Origin: Dermanyssus gallinae
Taxonomy: Eukaryota > Arthropoda > Arachnida > Mesostigmata > Dermanyssidae
Direction of reading: 5' to 3'
Assembly (NCBI GenBank): GCA_003439945.1
Contig: QVRM01002175.1
Location: 78,501-142,500 of the forward strand
DNA length: 64,000 nucleotides
Translations under genes and position numbers: made by a program
Shown here: positions 12,245 through 25,496 of the stretch, piece by piece
How positions within the stretch are numbered: the stretch's first letter is position 1
Layout: each line of letters begins with the position of its first letter
Notes under the pieces: generated by a model
The model's input: the letters and a program-made list of their open reading frames with translations, nothing else
Databases searched by the model: none
Told to the model about the DNA's origin: nothing

Positions 12245-13404
12245 ATATATATATATATATATATTTTTTTTTTTTTTAGAAATATATTAATTAAATATAG
12301 CGCAGTTTCAGAATTATGTGATCTTATGATTTGAAAACATATTGCCAGACAGCAATATATCTTCAAATAAAAAATTAGGACACTTTCGATGACCTGCTTT
12401 TCATTTCACAACACTTGTGTTTTAAATTTTACAGGCCATCTCTACAGGCCAGAGGGATGGCTACAATTGATGGCTCACCTTTGCGCTTAGACAACAAACT
12501 GTTTACTTATTTGCGATGCAACTTAGCAGTGCGTTCTTTGTTGGCGTAAATACAAAATGGCGACCATGTACGGTACCGTGCTACCTAAAAACGGTATAAC
12601 ATCCTAAGCGGTATATATAAAATATTTTTTTAGATGTATATGCGTCTAATTTTTTTAAAAAAAGTTGGAAGCGCAAAGTATGTAAAGTACAGCAACAGAA
12701 ACACAGTTCCCGGAACTTCGGCGACTATTACTCCGCCACAAACATGATGCACGCGTGACGCTTCGAGCATGTCTATACGTCGTCTTTGTTAGAAAAAGGT
12801 TGCACCGTCGAATGACAATAACAATAATAGAGTCATTTTAACCGAAGGTCACCTGCCTGCACAGGAATGTGTCTGTATGCCTTCGGCAATAGAAAACTAC
12901 AGCCAACCATTATTATCATCATTGGCTTTGTCATCGATGCCGGTCTGCGCCGCCTGTCAATGTAACCAGCAGCAGCAGCAGCAATAACATTCAACATCCT
13001 GACAGGTCGTATCATGTGGCCGGCGAACCACCACGACTAGATGAGTCGTAACACAGATCGGTGTGTGGACAACGTGAAACGCAATCGGTAACGCACGTGA
13101 AAGGCCATTCGTCACCCCCCCCCGGCCGGCGTCGGAGGACGAATGGCAACTTTTCTCTGGTTCCACTGCCAAAACGACCGGTGCAATGAAAGACTTTGCG
13201 ACGGCTAGGTAAGCGGCGGTTACGGCTGCGGCCAGCGTCGACCTAACAGAGTTCGCCATGTGACCAACGCCAATTATGCTGTAACCAAACATACGGTGAG
13301 ACCACAGCCGTACATGCAACGGTAACAATGCAAAGCGTCGTCCTTGGCGACTACAACGACGACAACATTTGTCTACTATATAATACTCCATATATATATA
13401 TACG

Positions 13405-13405
13405 A

Positions 13406-13450
<45 letters not shown>
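13405..13450. repeat. (TA)n microsatellite
   Basis: Pure TA run next to GC-richer sequence with CAG repeats. Confidence 0.95.
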
Positions 13451-13454
<4 letters not shown>

Positions 13455-14569
13455 ACATAACGCGAGTCGTTTGATACAAATACAACACAAAATAATAACA
13501 TCTTAATTATTCTTTCTCTCTATAATTCTTTCTATATAGAAAGACATATATTTCTCTCTTTCCCTCTGTGTAAACATGTATCTATATACAACATAATACA
13601 AATATTTCATATCAAGATATATATGTATAGAGAGAGAGAGTGATCTACAACATCTTAAGACTAATGTGATAAAAGAAAATTGCGCACAAAATAAGCGTTA
13701 CAGATTTTCTTGTGTACTCCTCGATATATGTTTCTTCTAAACATGTACGCTTGTTCGCACAATCGCGCGATTTCTGATAGTGCTGTTTTTTGAAATTGTG
13801 TTAAGACACGTTTCACAGAATGGATGTCTGTAACCAATTCAAATGCGACCGCTTAACTTGGATTTTATTTTTAAAACATAAAATTGCTTGCAGAAGCTTG
13901 GCCTAAAACACACAGTCACAATGTTGCCAAAAACTACTTTAGATTTTAATCGCTACAAATGGTTTTTACTTGAATTTATGAAGAGGTTATTTGACACAAC
14001 TCTGTTTAATTGCACACGACACAATGGTTACCAAACTGAAATGAGTAAAATACGGCCTGCATGGCATAGAGCCCGATTATTAATTGTTAACTGATTTTGT
14101 TCGGTAGATGGCGCACTTGACAAATATATTTGTAACTTTTGGTGTCTAAATATTGCAGAAAACTATATTCATTATATTCTTGGTTGAATTGTCTGATATT
14201 AATTTTTGTAATTTCTGAATATAGTGGATGCTCTAGGTATATTACCTAATCGAAAATATATATTTGGCTTTTTTGGTTAAAGCATAATAAAGCTTAGTTT
14301 CTTGAATTTACGCACATCTTTAACTGGCTGGTTACAAAGCGTATGTCTAACGCTGTCCGTCTTCTGGTGTGGTCCAAATGGTCAAATACTCAAATGGTCT
14401 TCAATACCTTCAGTACACCTAAATTTAGGTGCAAATCTTTTCATAAAGTTGGCGTCGCACCAATACGCGCAGTCCAAATACTTATCTATATAAAGTAAAC
14501 TAAATATAAAATAAATATTTCAAAATTACCATCAATCATTCTGTAGCAAACACTAAACTTCTTCAATTA

Positions 14570-14680
14570 TCCTCTAAGATCCTCGGCAAGTACTGTGTAA
14601 AATCGACAACTCCTATATTTCTTGTTAGTAGTCTATGGTCAACACAATCGAACGAGCGAAGCCAAAGCAGGCGACGTAAA
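14570..14680 (-). pseudogene. Short RT palm fragment of a LINE
   Basis: The minus strand reads RSFDCVDHRLLTRNIG (about 14665-14618), matching motif A of non-LTR reverse transcriptases, where A-F-D-x-V-x-H-x-x-L is conserved. The frame closes after LPRILEDN. I could not recognise motif B or C nearby, so only a small relic is supported. Confidence 0.4.
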
Positions 14681-16366
14681 AGGGTGCCCCAGTTTCAAAT
14701 ATGGTTAAGTTTTGCGTCGCATAGCTTTATGTAAACAGAACAGCAGGAAAATAAGATATAACTTAAAACAATTTCTGGGACATGGTTCGCATGTCTACAT
14801 TATATGTAGACACTTTGAAAGTGATTTGAAGAGCGGAGGCTTTTCGACGTTATCGGTGATTGTCACTCCTTGGTGGGCGCGAGGAGGAACGCCGCATTTT
14901 GCGTCAGTCTCTTCTTCTCATAATGAAAGAAGCGCTTGGTATCAATCATCAAGCACATCCGGGCCATGCTTCTGTAGTCGACGACATCGTAGGGTATCGC
15001 ATGTAAACTGCAGTTACGCCTCAATAAACCCTAAACAACTAGGCTTTTCACTTGTCCGGGCAACACAATTATGTGTGTTTGGCCTATTATGCAAACTCCT
15101 TGTCGAGGGCTCGAAGGTAAATAGTGGCAGTTGGAGTTGTTCTAAGCCTATCTTACAGTCGGCGAAAACAAGCTGCCAGTCTGTAGAAGCCCAAGTCTAT
15201 TGTGGGGAAATCTATATCTCGCCCACGTCGTCTCATCTGCATTCAATATTGTTGAAAGGGTAAATTAAATGCAACGGCTGGGTGGCCCGACTTAATAGGA
15301 GAGGCCTGTACACGTAAGCCAGTGATGATATCCTTATCATAACGAGTGCGATATATAATAATATCTTAGATAACACCAGACATAGAATGCTTCGCGTTTC
15401 ATCTTGAGTGTGCGTCGGGCTACAAATGAGTTGCGGCCGTGCGGTTTCTGGACGACTTGGTGGAGTCCACCTCTAAAACCATGTTGCATCTTGCCGGATG
15501 TTTCTCGAGGGTAATCCGTGTATTATTAGAATCCGGAACGTACTGACACGTCCAAGAACAGAATTAACTGTCGCTCGGTAAACATGTTGTAGTGGGGAAC
15601 AATTGTTTACAGCCCGGTATAAATAAAATGTGTCCTTATCCTAAGATATATATTAGCCGGCGAGGTAGACAGAAACTCCCTCAGTATGAAGGCGTCGCGA
15701 CATCCTATAGATACTCAAGCGATATCACGTTTTGCGCTATCGATTTCGTTTTGGCAGGAGGTTTCAGCTTTAGAAAAAAATATTTGCGCTTACGTTAAAT
15801 AACCTTTACTAAGCCTGCTTGAGATAGGGTTTTCAGAACAAAAATGTTCGGTTTAAAGGTGCTACTATTCTGAGTATTATAAAATGATCCATTTGTTTTA
15901 CACCTGCAATGGTAAAAAAGCAACGACAATCGATAACGGTTGTTCATATATTGGCTTGCTGCTTGCGATCACCACGGTTTTATCCGCTGAGTACTTCTAA
16001 CATAACGTGGTTAAATAACTATTAGTACTATCTAACCTCAATCGGAATTTTCATGGTGTGCGTGTATCCCCCTGGCATTACACCGTAACCACTCAGAGGC
16101 CCAGAGAAGAGATTTTTGCCGGATTTTGCCTATTTTTGTTCTAGAGTCCAGTGAGTTTCATTTACGTTTAGCGCATTTGGAACTTCGAAGATTTGTCGAA
16201 AGAAATCTGGCATTGTTGCAATTATAAGTGTTTTTTTTTAAACAGCAAACCACGTTGTGACCACGTGCAATTTAAAAACCGAAGTGCGTCAACTTTTAAA
16301 CGCGTTAATAATATACTCCTGTGTGTTATAACACAACTCGGGGAAGTGTTACGCACTATATATATA

Positions 16367-17993
16367 AAGTGTGTTGCAAAAAATTAGCAACTCATGTTTT
16401 TTTTGTGATAATTTCGGCTTGGTTTATTTGAATGGCTTGAAATTTTAAGCGCATGATGTACATGACGAAACATGAGTACAGTGTTGATTTCAATTGCAAT
16501 CTCAACATCGGTTCATACAAAAAATAAAAAAGTGTGAAAAAACAGTGTTGCAAAATATTAGCAACAATAGCGCCTTACAGCGTATTCGATTCTTAGCAGG
16601 GCTGTATGACTCATTTGAAACTACATATTTTATTCTAGAAACGGGTTTTTCGTCCCTTCTTCTGAATCAAATCGTAAACTCGGTCTTTCATGGAGTTAAT
16701 GAGCTGTTGTAAGTACGAAAGTGGAATATTAGTCCATGCTTGCTGGACAGCTTCTTTGAGGTCCGACAAATGATTATATTGTCGACCATTTGCGTAAATC
16801 TGCTTTACCAAATGTCCCCAAAGATTTTTAATAGGATTTAGGTCTGGACTTAATGCCGGCCAGTCAAAAAGTGGCACTCCTTGTTCTTGAAAGAAGGCTA
16901 TAGTGCTAGCCGAGGTATGAAACGTGGCGTTGTCTTGTTGAAAAACTGCGTCAGGTGCCCCAATTCTTCTGAAGTGGGCTTCTAACTGGGAACCGACAAT
17001 GCGCTGGTACATGTCAGAATTGTTTCGGCCCACAATCTCGACTAGAGCAGACTTCCCATTATATCCAAACGCGCCCCAATATTTCACAGAGCCACCACCG
17101 GCCACACGTTTCGAGAACCATTTAGGTTCCTTCCGTAAGTCGTGCCAATAGTACTGACAGCCGTCAGGGCCATCGATTCATCCGAGAAGACGATGTTTTT
17201 CCACTCGTTATCCCAAGTTTGGTATCCATGCGAAAATTCACGCCGTGCGACAATGTGCTTCGGTTGCAGTCGCGGCATAAGCTTCCTTTTCGCGTATCGC
17301 ACGTTTTTGTCAGAACTTAACACTCGGTACACTGTGGATCGGTGCACTGGCACTCCCAAAGTAGTCCTGATTCTAGAAGAAGACATTTGGCCATGAGTAG
17401 CCAACTGTATGATCCTTCGCCGATCTCGAATAGTCAAAACTGGCTTACGCCCACTGTTAGATCTGCACCTTTGGTTCACTCCAGGGTGTAAGAACCTGCT
17501 GATGGTGCTCTTATGCCGTTCTAATCTGGTTGCTATAGCAGTTACTGTATGACCGAGCTCAGCATATGCCTCAATTCTTGTCTTTTCGTTATCCGAAAGA
17601 TCCTTTGTACGACCCATGGTTTAAACATAAGATTCGTCGTTAGTTCGGAACAACGACTAAGCTGTACAATATTTTGCAGCTATATAACGATTGATTTAGC
17701 TAGACAATATTCCTGACATTTGATCCCTGGGATCGAATATCAGCTGTAGTATCGACTATCCTTCACAAACAAGAGCTGTGTTGTTAGCATGTTATTGTTG
17801 CTAATATTTTGCAACACTGTTTTTTCACACTTTTTTATTTTTTGTATGAACCGATTTTGAGATTGCAATGAAATCAACACTATACTCATGTTTCGTCATG
17901 TACATCATGCGCTTAAAATTTCAAGCCATTCAAATAAACCAAGCCGAAATTATCGCCAAAAAACATGAGTTGCTAATTTTTTGCAACACACTT
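16367..17993 (-). mobile_element. Complete Tc1-like transposon with IR/DR ends and TA duplication
   Basis: The element is about 1627 bases, flanked by TA at 16365-16366 and 17994-17995. Its inverted repeats are long, about 210 bases each (16367-16575 and 17785-17993). Each holds two direct repeats: an outer GTGTTGCAAAAAATTAGCAA and an inner GTGTTGCAAAATATTAGCAA, roughly 180 bases apart. This IR/DR arrangement is known from Sleeping Beauty and Minos-like Tc1 elements, where the direct repeats bind transposase. The right end abuts a (TA)n run. The transposase gene is broken (see its own entry), so the element could only move if transposase were supplied in trans. Confidence 0.9.
16635..17617 (-). 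pseudogene. Tc1-family transposase, frameshifted, catalytic Glu replaced
   Basis: Reading starts at ATG 17617 (MGRTKDLSDNEK) with a paired helix-turn-helix region (residues about 5-110: AIATRLERHKSTISRFL, then a GRKP linker). Then comes the first catalytic Asp in VFSDES. The frame shifts near 17150-17170: the QYYWHDLRKEPKW stretch and everything after it, including GGGSVKYWGAFG, are in another frame that runs to 16635. The second Asp is in QQDNATFH. The third catalytic site, 34 residues later, reads SPDLNPIKNLW, where the family has Glu at the Lys position (DD34E). A frameshift plus loss of the catalytic acid means it cannot be active. Cut-and-paste transposition in the nucleus is the family role. 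Confidence 0.9.
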
Positions 17994-18159
17994 TATATAT
18001 ATATATATATATATATCCAAGCAAAAGCCAAGCTGACCAGGCGGAAAAATTATATTCCATATTAAATACAGTGTTTTTATTTAATACTGAAATGTTTATT
18101 CACAAGGTAGATACGTTGGAATTACGCATGAAAAAGCACATCCGAAAATGCGTTATTCG

Positions 18160-18162
18160 GAT

Positions 18163-18196
<34 letters not shown>

Positions 18197-20520
18197 TCAT
18201 CATCATCATCATCTTATTTATTATTACTATCACTATTTGTCGACGTTGTAGTCATCATCGACCTGTCTCGTGCGCATCGTACAGGTAGCACACAATTCAT
18301 CCGCTGTGTCTGTGTGTGTGTGTTGCTACTGTTGCTACTTTAAGGTGAAACAGCTACACGAGCCCCCTTTACCGGTACGGGGATAGTCGACAGTTGTGAT
18401 GACAACACTAACAACAACAGTAGTAAAAGTAACAACAACAATTGCAGCAGCAGCAGCAACAATAACAACAACAACGACAACAACAACCACACTAGCAACA
18501 ATAACGACGACAACAATAACAGCAACAATATTAGCGACGCGTACAACGCCGCGTACAAAACTGTAGCAAGCATCGCGGCGGTGGTGACAGGTTTGATGCG
18601 ATTACAATAGCGGGAGATCAGGTTACGACATTCGGCGAGGTGAGGTCATCCACTTCAGCTACTGTATGAGTTCTACTCACGAGTAAAACTACCTCGCGCT
18701 CGCTCCTCGACCCACTACTCCAATATCCACCCGTCGATAGACGTCGGCCTGCTAACATGCCGGCCGAGGTCGGGTTGGGTCGGCCAAGACGCGCGATCAT
18801 TGTAAAGCTTGTGGCTCTGGCTATAATCTAATCAAAGCAACGATAGAGTTGAACACGAGACTCTTCGTAGGAGGTGACGCGCTTTGACGCGCGGCCGAAG
18901 CGCGCGATCACCCGTCACCGTCGAACGTCGTCGTCGTTAGTGAAGTTCCAGTTCGCACTTCATTGAGTTGTCGCCAGACTCAGATCGGGCGAAGCTTGCG
19001 GAACAACGCAACCACGATAACAACGGGCGCAAACGATGACAAGGAACCTTCAAGGACGCCTTGGCTTCCAAATGTTTTTACGGCAAGCACGGCTAAACAG
19101 CATATGGCTATAGGGGGGCATTTTGCGCGGCTAAGCAATATAGGCGTGCGGTTCAACGTCTCGCCTTCTATGAAGAACTCACCTCGAAGTTAAGTTTATG
19201 AAAAAAACTGAGGGGCAGGGGCAAGTGAGTGAGGTCGGCGTTGTGTTGGCAGCCTGTTGTTAAAGACAGCAACACCCACCACACGAAACGGAAAACGACC
19301 TTCACGTTTTTCATTTATCTCGTTCCATCTTTCTATGTCTCCTTCGCCCTCCGCACCTTCCCCCCCTCTCTCTCCCCTCTCTCTGTCTCATTTTCGCTTT
19401 TTTGTTCATCGCCTCCGTTTATCTGTATTGTCTTGTACAGCGCCCGGCAGCGGCGATGCAACCTTTGACCACTTACGTTCACGTTACGTTAGCCAAGTTA
19501 GCTGCGTTCCGCAACTCAATTTGAGCGAACTCGGTGGTTCGCTAAGCAAACCTTAGCGAACTCAACTCGTGTCGAATTCACTGTCAGGTACCGTCAGGCT
19601 TTTGGCATTTTGCGAGCGGTACATTCGCTCGGTTGACATAGGTCTGACCTACCGACAGCAGGAAGAAGAAATGGCCACTGCACCATCTCTTAAGCACCTG
19701 TCCCTGCTCCGATGCCGAGACATCACCCGAGGGTGATGATGATGATGATGATGATGAAGATGGTGTTGGTGGTGATGATGATGATGAAGATGACGATACT
19801 GGTGACGATGCTGCTGCTGCTGATAATGATGGTAATGACGAGAAGACTTCAGCGGCATTCCATCGACATACATGCATACACCTACATACACATGGATGCC
19901 GCCGCCGTGCTGCGCTGTGCGTATGTACATAGGAGAACACAGACAGAGGATAAGGTGAGATATGCCCCAGCTCCTCCACCGAAGCTCTCATCATAATTCC
20001 AGTCACTTGGCGCTGACACATCCATATCTCAACAGGCAATCTAGGCCAAACACTTTCACTACTGCTGCTGCTGCTGCCGCTAGGACTGCTGGACTGCGGC
20101 GGCGGCGCCACATCATTCGTACCCCACTACAGCTTACGGAACCGAGACAGACGGACGGGGGTTATGGGGGGTCGTCGTCCACGATACAAGCCGCCACACG
20201 TACGCACATGTGTCTCTCTATACTGTCTGTCTGTCTTGTATCGACATGCATTCAAAGCTGCATACACAGATGAGCACATGTCGCAAAAGCAGAATGCGCC
20301 GGCGAGCAGAGCTTGTGCAGCGGGTGCAGACGACGACGACAACAACAACAACAACGGCAACAATAACAACCAGAACAACTATAACAACAACGACAACAAT
20401 CACAACAACAACAACGGCAACAACAATCACAACAATAACAACGAGAAAAACTATCACGACAACATCGCGTTGTCGATCTTCATTTGCACTTGTTGAGCTA
20501 TCGTGACTTATCTGATGAAG
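18160..20520. repeat. Trinucleotide repeat belt
   Basis: Contains (AAT)n at 18166-18195, CAA/CAG-type repeats at 18395-18540, (GAT)n at 19734-19830 and CAA-type repeats at 20335-20460, set in GC-richer sequence. Long frames here are only repeat translations. It may be intronic or promoter-flanking, but no exon is supported. Confidence 0.7.
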
Positions 20521-21530
20521 CTGGGCGTGAAGAGCATCGCCGGATAGACCGCGTGTTTGCCTGTGTGTCCGTCCGTCTGTCTATGTGGGTACTGCCAACT
20601 CGGCCCTGCCAAGTGCTTTAGATGTCGACCGTCAACTTAAGTACCAGTTCTCGAGTGCCCGAAGGTCAAGAACTTCGTCGGCCTTCTGACATCGTATGCC
20701 GATCTCTCGGCGTGGGCGGCCCACTATTTATTCCGCTACATGTTACTTCGCTGAAATACTGAATCGGTTGTACTTATTGTAAGAAAGTTGTCTCACTCGT
20801 GATAGCATGCCGCATTAAAGACGTATACTCAATGATTATAGACCTAACATAAAGTTTATATATATATATATATAAAATAATCTGGAATCTTTAATATGAC
20901 ATTGAAGCCATGTTTCCGGATATTGCTCTATATTGTCTTGCACAAACTCACGAATGGTTACAAGGCCGGTTATACCGATGCTAAGTTACACGAAAAGGTC
21001 GCCAGCATATCCTACAATCTCTACGCGTTGTCCGTTGAGTAACGCTTGACATTGGATTTAGCAGCCATTCTCTATGCTGTTTATGCAGAGAAAAGATCAA
21101 GAGAGCAGAGCTGTGCGCGGGAATTTTTGAATTGTGCCAGCTGGTTTTTCGGACACCCTATATATATATATATATATATTAATGAGTGGTCTTCAAAAGA
21201 ACAGAAAACAATACTTACCAACTATAAACTTTATTTATGAGTGATCACCAAATCAGATTATTAGACAGGGGTTATTCAAGCATGTTCAATAGACAAATTG
21301 ATGTCTGAGAGAGATGTATTAACCGGTCAGTTATATAGTAATCATCAAAGATTGAGCACAACTATTTTGCTGTTTCACGAGCCGAATAATATTCTGTCGC
21401 TGTGCGCGCAAACCTTTGGTTAGCCACACCTGTTGATTGATTGATTGATTGATTTATTGTTCGCTTGGCATGTATACCTAAATACACACGTCACTCTTTT
21501 ATATCAGGTGCGCTTAGAGCGGCAGCATAT
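20520..21530. other. No gene seen
   Basis: Short TA runs (20859, 21160) and a TTGA run (21434-21453). The boundary GGACACCC-TATATA at 21150 resembles a transposon end, but no partner was found. Confidence 0.4.
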
Positions 21531-21531
21531 A

Positions 21532-22815
21532 CAAGTAGTTCAATAAGTTCTTAGAATGAAAACCAAGAATTTTCCAAATCATGTTTTTAAATTTATCTTA
21601 TTCGATATACTCCCCGTGATGCTCAATACACTTTTCCCACCAAGATTTCAGAGCTTTTATACCTCTTAAGTAGAATTCCGCGTCTTTAGACTGAAAATAG
21701 GCATTGACAGCAGCCTTAACCTCTTCATTGCTGGAAAAACGCTTTCCACCGAGACTATTCTTCAAATGTCCGAAGAGGAAATAATCAGAGGGGGCCAGGT
21801 CTGGAGAATAGGAAGGTTGTTCAATAAGTTCGAACCTCAGTTGGGCCAGTTTTGCCGATGCTTGCCGGGACTTGTGTGCAGGAGCATTGTCCTGGTGAAA
21901 CAGGACAACCTTCTTCTGCAAAGCGGGCCGTTTCACGATGAGTTCTTGCTAAAGGCAGTCTAACAGTCTTGCCTAATATTCTCCTGTGATCGTTTTACCG
22001 CTCTCAAGTTAGTCGACCAGCATTATTCTACGTTGGTCTTAAAAAATTGTAGCCATCACCTTTCCGGTCAATGCCGTTGTCCGCACCCTCTTCGGAGGTC
22101 CTTCATCAGGTGCACACCATTGGCAAGATACTTCATGGGTCTCGGGAGTGTAGTGATGGACCCAGCTTTCATCGGCGGTCATGAATCTGCGCCAAAAATC
22201 CGACGGATTGTTCGACATCTTGCCCAAATTTCGCTGTGAAGCGAAAACAGGCGCGTATTTTTGGCCTTGGTTGAGCAAATGCGGCAGCCATTTTTCTCTG
22301 AGCTCTTTCATCTTCAAGTTTTCGTGCAGGATGAAATGCACACTACCCAAACTGATCTCCAAGGCCTCCGCTATCTCCCTAATGTTCACTCGCTTCTCTG
22401 CGGCAACGATTTTCCGCACCTTTTCCACGTTTTCCTAATCAGTTGCCGTTTTTGGGCGTTTTGAACGTAGTTCATCCCGGTGCTCCTGCGACCTCTTTTT
22501 AACTCATTAATCCAGTTGGAAACAGTGGCAAAACATGGCGCAGAGTCACCGTACACCTCGTCTAACTCAGTTTTCACTTGGGTCGCATTCCAACGTTTGA
22601 AATAAAATGCTTGATAACCACTCGAAACTCTTTTTTCTCCATTTTTCAAAATCACGCCGATACGTTGCACGGGAAAAGCGATCAAACGAAATCGCAACGG
22701 CCAATCACCATAATATTTTGACTGCTGGCAGTCGAAAAGTTGCAGTTCCTAATAGCAGTGGAAGCCAAAATTCGAATTCTAAAAAGCTCATTCTAAGAAC
22801 TTATTGAACTACCTG
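21532..22815 (-). mobile_element. Mariner transposon copy 1, full length with inverted repeats and TA
   Basis: The ends are near-identical inverted repeats of about 28 bases beginning CAGGTAGTTCAATAAGTTCT (right end; the left begins CAAGTAG), flanked by TA. The length is 1284 bases, typical of mariner. It lies a few tens of bases from the 3' end of a LINE (22859-23740). It is the same family as the element at 58843-60115, in the same orientation. Confidence 0.92.
21598..22697 (-). pseudogene. Mariner transposase (DD34D), copy 1, broken by stops and frameshifts
   Basis: Recognisable in order: an N-terminal helix-turn-helix region (FYFKRWNATQVKTELDEVY, SAPCFATVSNWINELKRG), a second one (IREIAEALEISLGSVHFIL), the WLPHLLNQGQK linker, first Asp in TADESWVHHYTPE, second in HQDNAPAHKS and third in YSPDLAPSDYFLFGHLK, 34 residues on. 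All three catalytic Asp are kept. Breaks: a frameshift near 22430, then TAA at 22041-22039 where the family has Trp, another TAA in a Val-Asp-Tyr position, and TAGs near 21985 and at 21951-21949. The product cannot be full length. Confidence 0.9.
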
Positions 22816-22858
22816 TATATTACCTACGCATCCATATAATCCATGTCTGCTTCAATAC

Positions 22859-23740
22859 CTACTGAGTAATTGCTTTCCATTGTGACAACCTCTTCTTTGT
22901 AATATCGACCACGTCATTTCCAACATTTGGTCCTAGAGCTAGGGCCTCCGACAGCTCTATATCTCTGCTCCCCCCTAAGACTACACATTCTTTAATGGTA
23001 TGCTCGATTGACTCATTCTCTAGCCCACATGCTCGGCATTCTGTACTTAGCCCCTCCTTACATTTAGCTCTATGTATCTTTGTATCCAACATCCCTTCCC
23101 TGGCATCTGCCAATAGCCCACTCGCTCTTGAATTATTGTATACCCAATCTACCCCGCCCCTTTCCCGCTTTTCCTTTCCATACATAGTTGCCAAACTTAA
23201 TTTGGAACTCACAGCCAATTTCCATTTGTCTGTATACGACTTGTTTACCTTCAATTTCACCATTTTCTCTGATACGCTCGCTCTTGCCCATTGCTGACTA
23301 TTGTACCCAATCTCCCTAGCTGCGAACTCTACTCTGCGATCTCACTTCGTTTTAATCCTAAGTGTCGTCTTTACCAGCTGCATCTGTTTAACCCATCTTT
23401 TATTTGTGACATTTTCAATCCTACTACAAAATCTAAGCTTACTTTGTACTTCCCCTTGTATACATTTTGACATTTCTCCTCCCCCCTCAAAAAATTCCCT
23501 GGCGCAATTAAAACGGCAACCCAATGCAAATCTTATCACCTCTCTTTGTATTTTTTCTAACTTCTTTCTCAACCCTGCGCTGTGGACCAAAGAGGCATTA
23601 GCAAAGGTCAATCCTGGCACATACATGGCCTTCCATATATTCCTTGTTACTATATATTTATTAAACCCCCAGAGGCCCTTACACCTTACTGCATTTCTTC
23701 CTCTTTCAGTTTTCTTCCTCCGTATATGGTCTTCCTAATA
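22859..23740 (-). pseudogene. LINE ORF2 C-terminus with zinc-knuckle-like end, one stop
   Basis: From about 23740 the frame reads RRKKTERGRNAVRCKGLWGF, NKYIVTRNIWKAMYVPGLTF, a thumb helix (LRKKLEKIQREVIRFALGCR) and on to a single TGA (23341-23339). The same frame then continues through VEFAAREIGYNSQQWARASV, SYTDKWKLAVSSK and CRACGLENESIEHTIKEC, a C-x2-C-x8-H-x4-C finger, to a stop at 22859. The C-terminal finger and its place after the RT thumb are typical of arthropod non-LTR elements. It is 5'-truncated near 23740. The start of mariner copy 1 lies just beyond its 3' end. Confidence 0.65.
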
Positions 23741-23749
23741 TATGACCAC

Positions 23750-24904
23750 CTTCCGGCGATGAATATTGGCCGGTTGAACACCAATATCTTCCGCACTCAG
23801 AAATCTGATAACACGTTGCTGCTCGTCGCCTTATAGACTAGTATACCACAGAATATGCGTCGTATCACTTCCCTGCATTGTTTTACACAGATGGTCCAGA
23901 AATGGCTACTCACCAACACATTTCGACATAGTTGAGGCACACATGCTATTTGTGTTGTGTTTATGATTTGTAATACTTCATGATTGACTTATTTTATGGC
24001 TGTTCATGACTGAGAGTTAACCATTTATATTCTTTTTGTATTATTATCTATATATTTTTTAAATGAGAAATAAATCATTGCATTATGCAGTTCCTATAAT
24101 AAACCACGTTTTGAATCTTGAACCTTGAAATTAATTTGGTCGATTTTTGCAACGTTATGATGTCGTCACACGCACTGTCGCGTCAATTAAACGGAACACA
24201 CAATTGTCTGGTTGCCTTTTCCACGGCCATGGCCAGGCGTCCGCGCATGCACACAACCACGTCGAACGCGCCATTCGCGTCCCTAGATGTTTTACTACGC
24301 TATTCCAAGGTGGGAAAATCAGATTCTAACCGGTTTGGTTGTTACGACATTTCATTTTAAAATTAAATTTATAATGCACTGCCTCTTACTGTGGATTCAG
24401 CCAGCAAACACGTTTTTTGGTTATTTACAACACTCACTTAGCAAGCTGATGCAATGTTATTAAGCCAAACTCCTTTAAGATGGATTCTGCACTATGGAAT
24501 ACAAAGAAAGGGCTGTTGCTTGGTCATTGGATAATGACGAAAAGCGTGGGTGCCTAAAAACAGCTCAAGTACTCCACTATTCTTAGTAGAAGCTGGATAA
24601 TTTCTGCAAAAACCAACAACGGGCAACTGAAAAAATACAAACGTTTCAACAGCATGTAGTTTAATAGTATTTTATTATTTAGCAATTTATGTATTTCGTA
24701 AGAATAATTATATTTCTCTCGAACCCACTAAATTTGCAATGTGCCTTTAGAGAGGACCAGAGTTTGGATCGTAATACGTACGACCAAGGAATTTAGTTGC
24801 CTCTTTGACAGTGATCAAGTAATCTTTGCCCATTTGTATATGCAAGTAGATATACATTTACGTACAATTATAATATCATCTGTAACAGCGGTAGGCATTA
24901 TTGT

Positions 24905-24949
<45 letters not shown>

Positions 24950-25430
24950 AATTGTTTGCGCAGCCATTTTCTCTGTTGCGTTGTTTTTCTCGTTTGTTCC
25001 GCAGGCGAAAGGGAAGAACTATGCGAGCGAAGGGTGTGACCGACCGAAAGCGCAAGATAACGAGAGTGCGATAGACACACCACACATCAAGAGCAGAGAG
25101 CAGAGTGTAGAGTCGAGTCGACTTTGGCCGACGGGTCAAATCGGCAGTCGCTCGTGAGAGGCGTTCTTCGTCTACCGGGAAGTGGTGAGGTGCGCGGACA
25201 ATTAGCGTTCCTTCAATAAGACAAGCTGTGTCCCAGCAATAGTATCAACGGCAACAGCATCGGCATCGGCAGCAGCAGCAGCATCAGCCAGAGGTCGCTC
25301 ACTGCAAACAATAGCCAAAATCAACCGCCGCCGGCCCACCGAGTTTGTTGCTCAGCCGTCCTCTTCCGAACCTCAGAGAAAAGGAGCGAGCCTTCACTTC
25401 CTCACGAGAGCAGTTAGCTAGACACACTCA
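23750..25430. other. No gene seen; GC rises after 24960
   Basis: AT-rich to 24900. After the (TA)n run the sequence becomes GC-rich, with CGGCATCGGCAGCAGCAGCA-type repeats (25245-25290) and an arthropod-type initiator-like ACTCAGT near 25426. A hidden promoter is possible but unproven. Confidence 0.35.
24905..24945. repeat. (TA)n microsatellite
   Basis: Pure TA run upstream of a GC-rich region that starts at about 24960. Confidence 0.95.
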
Positions 25431-25496
25431 GTGAGAAACAACGCCGACGACTCACCCGTTCGTCGGCCTCATCAATTTTGGTGTGGGTGTGCAGCT

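Larger units (their letters stand above)
12265..16360. other. Mostly unique sequence
   Basis: Holds a (TA)n run at 13405, a short CAG run near 12968 and the small RT relic at 14570-14680. The 183-codon plus frame at 14712-15263 has no motif and lies antisense to sequence next to that RT relic. Confidence 0.5.

Noticed and set aside
14712..15263. 183-codon plus-strand frame
   Set aside because: No motif and no start context. It lies next to an antisense RT relic at 14570-14680, so transposon debris is more likely than a gene.
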